64,000 nt of DNA from Streptomyces sp. CNQ-509. Its GTDB lineage: Bacteria > Actinomycetota > Actinomycetes > Streptomycetales > Streptomycetaceae. The position numbers and the translations under genes are program-made. Where the stretch lies: assembly GCF_001011035.1 (NCBI RefSeq), contig NZ_CP011492.1, positions 1,309,501-1,373,500 on the forward strand. The letters are read 5' to 3'. A model generated the notes under the pieces. It saw only the letters and a list, made by a program, of their open reading frames with translations. It ran no database searches and was not told where the DNA came from. Of the stretch, positions 8,855 through 15,502 are shown piece after piece (position 1 is the stretch's first letter; each line of letters begins with the position of its first letter).

Positions 8855-10701
8855 TCACGGTCATAGGCTGCGGCACGGGCTCGCCTCCGGCGCGGATCGA
8901 GGACGCGGCGCTGGTGGTGGGCGCGGCCCGGCACCTGGCGGAGGCGGAACTGCCGCGGGATGCGGAACGCGTGACGCTGGGTCCGCTGGGCCCGGCCCTG
9001 GACCGGATCGCGGCGTACGTGGGCCGGGACGCCTGGACCCCGGCGAACGAGCCCGCCGCGGCAAAGCCGGAGCCCCGGGGGGCTTCCGGGGGGAATTCCC
9101 AGGCGAAGGCGGCAGAGGCGCGTGCCCGCCTCGGGACGGTCGCGGAGCCCCGTGAGGGCCGGGGGGCACAGCACGAAGACAGGTCGGGGGCGGAGCCCCG
9201 GGCCGAGTCGGCGGCAGAGACGAGTGCACGGCCCGGCACGGAGCCCCCGGTTGGCCCCGTCGCGGAGCCCCACGGGGGCCAAGAAGTGCGGCCCCAGGCG
9301 GGATCCGGGGCGCAGCCCCGGGCAGGGCTCGGCGCGCAGCCCCAGGCGGGGTCCGGCGCGCAGCCCCGGGCAGGGCTCGGCGCGCAGCCCCAGGCGGGGT
9401 CCGGCGCGCAGCCCCAGGCGGCGCTCGGCGCGCAGCCCCAGGCGGGGTCCGAGGGCTCCGCCCCCGGTGGGGGGCTCGGGGGCGGGGCCCCTGGGGTTCG
9501 GGGAGGGGCGGGGGCGGGGGCGGGGAGATCCCCCCACCCCCCCGCCCGCGTCGTCGTACTCGCCTCGGGCGACCCCGGGTTCTTCGGGATCGTCCGCGTG
9601 CTCGCCGAGCGCTTCGGCCCCCGTCTCCTCGACATCCGCCCCGCCGTCCCCTCCCTCGCCGTCGCCTTCGCCCGCGCCGGGCTCCCCTGGGACGACGCCG
9701 CCGTCGTCAGCGCCCACGGGCGCGACCTCCGTACCGCCGTCAACGTCTGCCGCGCCCACCCCAAGACCGCCGTCCTCACCGGACCCGGCGCCGGCCCCGC
9801 CGAACTCGGCGCCGCCCTCGCCGGCTCCGGTGTGCCCCGTACCCTCGTCGTCGGCACCGGACTCGGCTCCGCCGGCGAGGACATCGCGTACCTCGACCCC
9901 GCCGACGCCGCCGCCCGCACCTGGCCGCCGCAGGCCGTCAACGTCGTGCTCTGCCTCGACCCGCGCCCCGGCCGCACCCTCGCTCCGGCGCAGCGCGTCC
10001 TCGCGGGCCCCGGCCCGTATCCCCTCGCCCGCCGCCCCGGCGACGGCTGGGCGCTGCCCGAGGGGGACTTCGCGCACCGGGCCGGCATGGTCACCAAGTA
10101 CGAGGTCCGCGCCCTCGCCCTCGCCCGCCTCGCGCCCCGCCTCGGCGACCTGATGTGGGACGTGGGCGCCGGGTCCGGCTCCGTCGCGGTGGAGTGCGCG
10201 CGGTTCGGGGCCGCCGTCGTCGCCGTGGAGCGGGATGCCGGGGGCGTCGTACGGATCCGCGCCAACGCGGCGGCGCACGGCGTCGACGTGCGGGCCGTGC
10301 ACGGTACGGCCCCCGCCGCGCTGGCCGGACTCCCCGACCCCGACGCGGTGTTCGTCGGCGGCGGGGGCGATGACGTGGCGGAGGTCGTCGCGGCGTGTGC
10401 CCGGCGGGCGCGGCGGACGGTGGTCGTGACGCTGGCCGCCGTCGACCGGGTGCCGGGGGTACGCGCCGCGCTGGCGGCGGCCGGGTACGCGGTGGACGGC
10501 GTACTGCTGCAGTCCTCCCGGCTCGCGCCGCTGCCCGGCGAGGTGACGCGACTCGCGGCGACCAACCCGGTGTTCGTCCTGTGGGGCCGCCGGGACGTCC
10601 CCACGGAAGCACGGCCGGTGGCGGCGAGCGGACGGCCGCCGGACGGCCCCTCACCCGCACATGACACACCACCACCCGCGACTCCCCTGGAGAATCCGTG
10701 A
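8851..10701 (+). CDS. cobL: Precorrin-6Y C5,15-methyltransferase (CbiE-CbiT fusion) with a long repeat insert
   Basis: This 616-residue fusion starts with GTG 8851 inside the cbiD stop. The N-terminal CbiE half opens with VITVIGCGTGSPPARIEDAAL. It is interrupted after about residue 58 and resumes at ARVVVLASGDPGFFGI (about residue 231). The C-terminal CbiT half has the SAM motif DVGAGSGSVAVE near 437. The enzyme methylates C5 and C15 and decarboxylates the C12 acetate. The interruption (about 9025-9544) encodes a low-complexity Gly/Ala/Pro/Gln stretch with six GAQPxAxx repeats. It keeps frame exactly, so the protein is probably made with a floppy loop within CbiE. The usual CobL is about 400-430 residues. 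Confidence 0.9.
   Translation: MITVIGCGTGSPPARIEDAALVVGAARHLAEAELPRDAERVTLGPLGPALDRIAAYVGRDAWTPANEPAAAKPEPRGASGGNSQAKAAEARARLGTVAEPREGRGAQHEDRSGAEPRAESAAETSARPGTEPPVGPVAEPHGGQEVRPQAGSGAQPRAGLGAQPQAGSGAQPRAGLGAQPQAGSGAQPQAALGAQPQAGSEGSAPGGGLGGGAPGVRGGAGAGAGRSPHPPARVVVLASGDPGFFGIVRVLAERFGPRLLDIRPAVPSLAVAFARAGLPWDDAAVVSAHGRDLRTAVNVCRAHPKTAVLTGPGAGPAELGAALAGSGVPRTLVVGTGLGSAGEDIAYLDPADAAARTWPPQAVNVVLCLDPRPGRTLAPAQRVLAGPGPYPLARRPGDGWALPEGDFAHRAGMVTKYEVRALALARLAPRLGDLMWDVGAGSGSVAVECARFGAAVVAVERDAGGVVRIRANAAAHGVDVRAVHGTAPAALAGLPDPDAVFVGGGGDDVAEVVAACARRARRTVVVTLAAVDRVPGVRAALAAAGYAVDGVLLQSSRLAPLPGEVTRLAATNPVFVLWGRRDVPTEARPVAASGRPPDGPSPAHDTPPPATPLENP
9060..9540. repeat. In-frame GC-rich repeat insert within cobL, with six 24-bp tandem units
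   Basis: Six 24-bp units (GCGCGCAGCCCC core) lie at 9308-9331, 9332-9355, 9356-9379, 9380-9403, 9404-9427 and 9428-9451. They alternate between two variants that encode GAQPRAGL and GAQPQAGS. Several further GCGGAGCCCC motifs precede them. The block ends in a TTCGGGGAGGGGCGGG stretch and a GGGG-agat-CCCC hairpin, the same tail as in the cobB insert. It interrupts the CbiE domain between strand-like segments without breaking the frame. Confidence 0.85.
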
Positions 10702-10730
10702 CCGCCCCGCACCACCGGACCGCCCCGTGA
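10698..10730 (+). CDS. 10-codon bridging mini-ORF between cobL and cbiG-cobJ
   Basis: A GTG at 10698 overlaps the cobL stop (GTGA 10698-10701) and has GGAG at 10689-10692 in front of it. The frame encodes MTAPHHRTAP and stops with TGA at 10728-10730. That stop overlaps the GTG at 10727 which begins the CbiG family sequence (GTGA 10727-10730). It mirrors the bridge at 1471-1593. It most likely hands ribosomes on to the next gene; the peptide itself need not matter. Confidence 0.4.
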   Translation: MTAPHHRTAP

Positions 10731-12439
10731 TCGGCCTCGTCGCCGCCACCGCCGCCGGCTCCGCCGCCGCGCAGCGGCTGGCCGACGCCTGGCCCGGCCG
10801 GACCCGCCGCTACGACGAGGGCCCGGTCCGTACCGCCGTCGCGCGCGCCTTCGCCGACTGCGACCAGCTCGTCTGCTTTCTCGCCACCGGCGCCGCCGTC
10901 CGCCTCCTCGCCCCCCTGCTCCGCGGGAAGGCCGCCGACCCCGGCGTGGTCTGCGTCGACGAGGCGGGCCGCTTCGCCGTCGCCCTCCTCGGCGGCCACG
11001 GCGGCGGCGCCAACGACCTGGCCGCCGAGGTCGCCGACCTGCTCGGCGACGGGTGCACGCCGGTCGTGACCACCGCCACCGACGCCGTCGGCATCCCCGG
11101 GCTCGACTCCGTCGGCTGGCCCGTCGAAGGCGCGGTCGCCGCCGTGACGCGCACGGTGCTGGACGGCGGTCCCGTCGCGCTGCGGGCCGACGCGACGTGG
11201 CCGCTGCCCGCGCTGCCGCCGCACGTCGGGGTACGCGGGGTGGCCACAGACGTCCGCCTCTACGTCACCGACCGCCGCCTGCCGCTCGCCGCCCGCGAGG
11301 CGGTGCTGCGCCCGCCGTCCCTCGTCGTCGGCGTGGGGGCCAGCCGCGGCGCCGGGGCCGACGAGGTGCTGGGCCTCGTCCTGGACGCCCTCGACGGGGC
11401 CGGGCTGAGCCCGCGGTCCGTGGCGGCGCTCGCCACCGTCGACGCCAAGGCCGGAGAACCGGGCCTGCTCGCCGCCGCCGACCGCCTCGGGGTGCCGCTG
11501 CGCACCTTCCCCGCCGCCGAGCTGGCCGCCGTCGACGTGCCCACGCCGTCCGCCGCGCCCCTCGCCGCCGTCGGCACGCCCAGCGTCGCGGAGGCCGCGG
11601 CGCTCACCGCCGCGGGCCCGGGCGCCGAACTCCTCGTACGCAAACGGAAGTCCGCCCCCGCGGACCGCCCCGCCATGGCCACCTGCGCCGTCGCCCGCCG
11701 CCGCCCCCGCGGGCGGCTCGCGGTCGTCGGCCTCGGCCCCGGCGCCCGCGACCTGCTGACGCCGCGGGCCCGCACCGAGCTGCGCCGGGCGTCGGTGGTC
11801 GTCGGCCTGGACCAGTACGTCGCGCAGATCCGCGACCTGCTCAGGCCCGGCACCCGGGTCCTCGCATCGGGGCTGGGCGCCGAGGAGGAGCGGGCCCGTA
11901 CCGCCGTCGCCGAGGCCCGCGCCGGGCACGCGGTCGCGCTGGTCGGCAGCGGCGACGCGGGGGTGTACGCGATGGCCTCGCCCGCGCTGGCGGAGGCGGG
12001 CGCGGACATCGACGTCGCCGGCGTGCCCGGCGTGACGGCGGCGCTGGCCGCGGCGGCGCTGCTGGGCGCGCCGCTGGGGCACGACCACGTCTCCGTCAGC
12101 CTCTCCGACCTGCACACGCCGTGGGAGGTCATCGAGCGCCGGGTGCGGGCGGCGGCGGAAGCGGACCTCGTGGTCACGTTCTACAACCCGCGCAGCCGCG
12201 CCCGCCGCCGCCAGCTCCCGGAGGCGCTGGCGCTGCTGGCGAAGCACCGTGAGCCGGGGACGCCCGTGGGCGTCGTACGGAACGCGTCCCGCCCCGGCGA
12301 GCACGTGCTGCTGACGACGCTCGCCGAACTCGACCCGGAGACGGTGGACATGATGACCGTGGTGACGGTCGGCAACTCGGCGACCCGCGAGATCGCGGGC
12401 CGGATGGTGACGCCGCGCGGCTACCGGTGGCAGACGTGA
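10727..12439 (+). CDS. CbiG-CobJ fusion: cobalt-precorrin-5A hydrolase / precorrin-3B C17-methyltransferase
   Basis: This 570-residue fusion has a CbiG half (residues 1 to about 310). That half begins VIGLVAATAAGSAAAQRLADAW and contains the conserved VCVDEAGRFAVALLGGHGGGAN and GVGASRGAGADEVL segments. A CobJ/CbiH half starts at about 328 (GRLAVVGLGPGARDLLTPRA) with GSGDAGVYAMASP and FYNPRSRARR. CbiG opens the delta-lactone and CobJ methylates C17 during ring contraction. I chose GTG 10727 because family homology starts there and a mini-ORF stop overlaps it. An in-frame ATG at 10661 inside cobL is possible but has no ribosome binding site. The stop overlaps the ferredoxin GTG. Confidence 0.9.
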   Translation: MIGLVAATAAGSAAAQRLADAWPGRTRRYDEGPVRTAVARAFADCDQLVCFLATGAAVRLLAPLLRGKAADPGVVCVDEAGRFAVALLGGHGGGANDLAAEVADLLGDGCTPVVTTATDAVGIPGLDSVGWPVEGAVAAVTRTVLDGGPVALRADATWPLPALPPHVGVRGVATDVRLYVTDRRLPLAAREAVLRPPSLVVGVGASRGAGADEVLGLVLDALDGAGLSPRSVAALATVDAKAGEPGLLAAADRLGVPLRTFPAAELAAVDVPTPSAAPLAAVGTPSVAEAAALTAAGPGAELLVRKRKSAPADRPAMATCAVARRRPRGRLAVVGLGPGARDLLTPRARTELRRASVVVGLDQYVAQIRDLLRPGTRVLASGLGAEEERARTAVAEARAGHAVALVGSGDAGVYAMASPALAEAGADIDVAGVPGVTAALAAAALLGAPLGHDHVSVSLSDLHTPWEVIERRVRAAAEADLVVTFYNPRSRARRRQLPEALALLAKHREPGTPVGVVRNASRPGEHVLLTTLAELDPETVDMMTVVTVGNSATREIAGRMVTPRGYRWQT

Positions 12440-12726
12440 ACGCCCGTACGCGCACGGGCGCGCCCCCGAGCGCCGCGGAACACACCGCCGCCCGAGCGGC
12501 CGACGGCCTCCCCGAACCCCGCCCGGCGGAAGTCCCGGCCCTCACCCTCACCGTCAGCGACCGCTGCACCGGCTGCGGCGCCTGCCTCCTCACCTGCCCC
12601 GTCCACGCCGTCCGCCCCCGCGGCGGCGCCCTGTTCGTCCGCGCCGACCTCTGCACCGGCTGTCTGGAGTGCGTGGAGGTCTGCCCGGCCGACGCCATCG
12701 ACGAGGCACCCGAGGAGCGCCCGTGA
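12436..12726 (+). CDS. Small 2[4Fe-4S] ferredoxin-like protein in the cobalamin operon
   Basis: The 96-residue protein has two classical cluster motifs: Cys44-x2-Cys47-x2-Cys50-x3-Cys54-Pro and Cys73-x2-Cys76-x2-Cys79-x3-Cys83-Pro. They follow an unconserved 35-residue N-terminus. It is placed between cobJ and cobH with GTGA overlaps on both sides, so it should act in corrin synthesis. A likely role is electron supply for ring contraction or for a reduction step, since no CobG, CobZ or CobK/CbiJ gene is visible here. That role is inferred from position. The start is GTG 12436 (GTGA); GTG 12427 is an alternative. Confidence 0.85.
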   Translation: MNARTRTGAPPSAAEHTAARAADGLPEPRPAEVPALTLTVSDRCTGCGACLLTCPVHAVRPRGGALFVRADLCTGCLECVEVCPADAIDEAPEERP

Positions 12727-13400
12727 CGAGGACCGTCCATCCCATCGAGGAGGAGTCGTACCGCAGGCTGCGCGCCCGCGTCGACACCGCGCATCTGCCG
12801 CCGCTGACCCGCGCGGTGGTCGAGCGGGTCATCCACTCCTCCGCCGATCCCGCCTACGCCGACGACCTGGTGTGCGACGAGATGTCGCTGCGCGCCGCGC
12901 ACGCCGCGCTGCACGCGGGCGCGCCGGTCGTGGCCGACGTCGAGATGGTCGCGGCGGGCATCACCGCCCGCAGGGCGGTCTGCCGGCTGCGCGAGGCGGT
13001 GGCCGTGCCCGGGCTGACCCGCTCGGCGGCGGCGGTGCGGCTTGCGTACGAGGAAGTCGGCGACGGTGCCGTGTGGGTGGTCGGCTGTGCGCCGACGGCG
13101 CTGGAGGAGCTGCTCGCGCTGGGCGCGGGCCCGGCGCTGGTGGTCGGGCTGCCGGTGGGGTTCGTGGGGGCGGTGGAGAGCAAGGCGGCGCTACGGGCCA
13201 CGGGGCTGCCGGCGATCAGCAACGTCTCGGAGAAGGGCGGTTCCGCGGTGGCCGCGGCCGCCCTGAACGCCCTCCTCTACGCGCCGCCCCCGGCATCCGC
13301 GGACCGCACGGGCACGGCCGCCGGGCCCCCGGGCACGGCCGCCGACCGGAACCCGCCCCCCGCAGGACCCGCCGCGCCCCCGCTCAGCCCCGGCCCGTAG
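12723..13400 (+). CDS. cobH: Precorrin-8X methylmutase
   Basis: The 225-residue enzyme moves a methyl group from C11 to C12, giving hydrogenobyrinic or cobyrinic acid. The catalytic His is seen in VERVIHSSADP (His38). The family segments VADVEMVAAGI, GCAPTALEELL and GLPVGFVGAVESK are intact. The last 30 or so residues after LLYAPPP are a Pro/Ala/Gly tail with no family match. The start GTG 12723 overlaps the ferredoxin stop. Confidence 0.94.
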   Translation: MTRTVHPIEEESYRRLRARVDTAHLPPLTRAVVERVIHSSADPAYADDLVCDEMSLRAAHAALHAGAPVVADVEMVAAGITARRAVCRLREAVAVPGLTRSAAAVRLAYEEVGDGAVWVVGCAPTALEELLALGAGPALVVGLPVGFVGAVESKAALRATGLPAISNVSEKGGSAVAAAALNALLYAPPPASADRTGTAAGPPGTAADRNPPPAGPAAPPLSPGP

Positions 13401-13465
13401 CCACCCCCTCCCTCAGCGCCGACACGCCCGGCCCCGCCGGGTCCCGTACCACCGAGGAGACGCAA

Positions 13466-14404
13466 GTGACCAAGCCCGCCCTGCTCATCGCCGGTCACGG
13501 CACCCGGGACGCCGCCGGTGCCGAGGCGTTCCGCGCGTTCGTGCGCGTGCTCGCCGAGCGCCACCCCGGGCTGCCCGTCGCCGGGGGGTTCATCGAGCTG
13601 TCACCGCCGCCGCTGGGCGAGGCCGTCGCACAGCTCGTGGCGCGCGGCGTACGGCACTTCGCCGCCGTACCCCTCATGCTCGTCTCCGCCGGGCACGCCA
13701 AAGGCGACATCCCCGCCGCCCTCGCCCGCGAGAAGGGGCGCCACCCCGGCCTCTCGTACGCCTACGGCCGTCCCCTCGGCCCGCACCCGAAGCTCCTCGC
13801 CGTCCTGGCGCGCCGGGTGGCGGGGGCCCAGCGCACCGAACGGGCCCGCACCACCGTCCTCCTCGTCGGCCGCGGCTCCACCGATCCCGACGCCAACGCC
13901 GAGGTCCACAAGGCCGCCCGGCTGCTCTGGGAGGGCCGCGGGTACGCGGGCGTGGAGACGGCGTTCGTGTCGCTCGCCGCGCCGGACGTGGCCGCCGGGC
14001 TGGAGCGCTGCCGCCGGCTGGGCGCGGAACACGTCGTCGTGCTGCCCTACTTCCTCTTCACCGGGGTCCTCCCCGAACGCGTCGCCCACCAGGCGCGGCA
14101 GTGGGCGGCGGCGCACCCCGGGGTCGTCGTGCGGACGGCGGACGTCATCGGCCCGGAGGAGGAGCTGGTGGAGCTGGTGACGGAGCGGTACGAGGAGGCC
14201 GTCGCCGGGGATCTGCGCATGAACTGCGACTCCTGCGTCTACCGCGTCGCCCTCCCCGGCTACGAGGCCAAGGTCGGCGCCCCGCAGCAACCCCACTTCC
14301 ACCCGGGCGAAGACGGCACGGCCCACGACCACGGACCGGGGCACGGCCACGTCCACACGCACGGCCCGGGCTACCACCACGGCGACCACGCCCATGCGCA
14401 CTGA
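13466..14404 (+). CDS. cbiX: CbiX-type sirohydrochlorin cobaltochelatase with His-rich C-terminus
   Basis: This class II chelatase of 312 residues begins VTKPALLIAGHGTRD, where His11 is a metal ligand. It has the second-site segment LVSAGHAKGDIPAAL and a duplicated half (VLLVGRGSTDPDANAEVHK). The family inserts cobalt into sirohydrochlorin at the start of the early-cobalt route. A conserved MNCDSCVYR cysteine motif follows. The last 37 or so residues hold 15 His in H-x-H patterns, probably for metal storage or delivery. GTG 13466 was chosen for GAGGAGA about 8 bases upstream and for family start. It overlaps the next gene by 11 bases. Confidence 0.88.
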   Translation: MTKPALLIAGHGTRDAAGAEAFRAFVRVLAERHPGLPVAGGFIELSPPPLGEAVAQLVARGVRHFAAVPLMLVSAGHAKGDIPAALAREKGRHPGLSYAYGRPLGPHPKLLAVLARRVAGAQRTERARTTVLLVGRGSTDPDANAEVHKAARLLWEGRGYAGVETAFVSLAAPDVAAGLERCRRLGAEHVVVLPYFLFTGVLPERVAHQARQWAAAHPGVVVRTADVIGPEEELVELVTERYEEAVAGDLRMNCDSCVYRVALPGYEAKVGAPQQPHFHPGEDGTAHDHGPGHGHVHTHGPGYHHGDHAHAH

Positions 14405-15479
14405 CCCCTCCCCGCCGCCCGCCCCGCACGACCTCCGCCACCACGGTGACGCCGAACTCCGCGACGCCGCCCCCGGCCTCACCGACCTCGCCGTCAACGT
14501 CCGCGCCGGCACGCCTCCCGCCTGGCTGAAGGCCCGCCTCGCCGCCTCCCTCGACCGGCTCGCCGCCTACCCCGACGGCCGCGCCGCCCGCGCCGCCGTC
14601 GCCGCCCGCCACCGGGTGCCGGCCGACCGGGTGCTGCTCACCGCGGGCGCGGCGGAGGCGTTCGTGCTGCTGGCCAGGGCGCTGCGGCCCGCGGTGCGCC
14701 GGGCGGTGGTCGTGCACCCGCAGTTCACGGAGCCGGAGGCGGCACTGCGGGACGCGGGGTACGCCGTGGACCGGGTGCTGTTGCGCGCGGAGGACGGCTT
14801 CGGGCTGCCGCCGCGGGCGGTGCCGGAGGACGCCGACCTCGTCGTCGTCGGCAACCCCACCAACCCGACGTCCGTCCTCCACCAAGCCGCCGCCCTCGCC
14901 GCGCTGGCCCGGCCGGGGCGCGTCCTCGTCGTGGACGAGGCGTTCATGGACGCGGTGCCGGGCGAGCGCGAGTCACTGGCCGGGCGCACCGACGTCCCCG
15001 GCCTGGTCGTCCTCCGCAGTCTGACGAAGACCTGGGGGCTCGCGGGCCTGCGCGTCGGCTACGTCCTCGGCGACCCCGCAACGGTCGCCGCGCTGGCGCG
15101 GGCCCAGCCGCTGTGGCCGGTGTCGACACCCGCCCTGATCGCCGCGGAGGCGGTGTGCGCGCCGCGGGCGCTCGCGGAGGCGGAGGCGGCGGCGCGGGCG
15201 GTCGGCGCGGACCGGGCGTATCTGCTGGCCAGGCTCGGGGAGTTCGCGGAGGTCACGACCGCGGGGACGGCGGCGGCGCCGTTCGTGCTGGTCCATGTGG
15301 CGGGCCCGGACGGCGCCGCCGCCGGTCTCGCCGTACGCGAACGGCTGCGCGGCCTCGGCTTCGCCGTACGCCGCGGCGACACCTTCCCCGGCCTCGGCCC
15401 CGGCTGGCTGCGGCTCGCGGTGCGGGACCGGCGGACGACGGACCGGTTCGCCGAGGCGCTGGCCAAGGCGCTGAGTTGA
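14394..15479 (+). CDS. cobC: CobC-like PLP-dependent aminotransferase (threonine-phosphate decarboxylase type)
   Basis: This 361-residue fold-type I PLP enzyme resembles the Rv2231c/CobC group. It has NPTNPTSV for substrate and PLP contact, VVDEAFMD with the Asp that pairs with the PLP nitrogen, and the Schiff-base Lys in SLTKTWGLAGLRVGY (near residue 212). It probably makes (R)-1-amino-2-propanol phosphate for the nucleotide loop. Histidinol-phosphate aminotransferase is the sister family, but the operon position favours cobalamin synthesis. The start overlaps cbiX by 11 bases and the gene ends the + strand operon. Confidence 0.85.
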   Translation: MRTDPSPPPAPHDLRHHGDAELRDAAPGLTDLAVNVRAGTPPAWLKARLAASLDRLAAYPDGRAARAAVAARHRVPADRVLLTAGAAEAFVLLARALRPAVRRAVVVHPQFTEPEAALRDAGYAVDRVLLRAEDGFGLPPRAVPEDADLVVVGNPTNPTSVLHQAAALAALARPGRVLVVDEAFMDAVPGERESLAGRTDVPGLVVLRSLTKTWGLAGLRVGYVLGDPATVAALARAQPLWPVSTPALIAAEAVCAPRALAEAEAAARAVGADRAYLLARLGEFAEVTTAGTAAAPFVLVHVAGPDGAAAGLAVRERLRGLGFAVRRGDTFPGLGPGWLRLAVRDRRTTDRFAEALAKALS

Positions 15480-15502
15480 GGCCCCGGCCGCCCGCGGTGC
15501 GC

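Noticed and set aside
9308..9451. CRISPR-like regular repeats
   Set aside because: The units are contiguous 24-bp tandem copies without spacers and are translated in frame within cobL.
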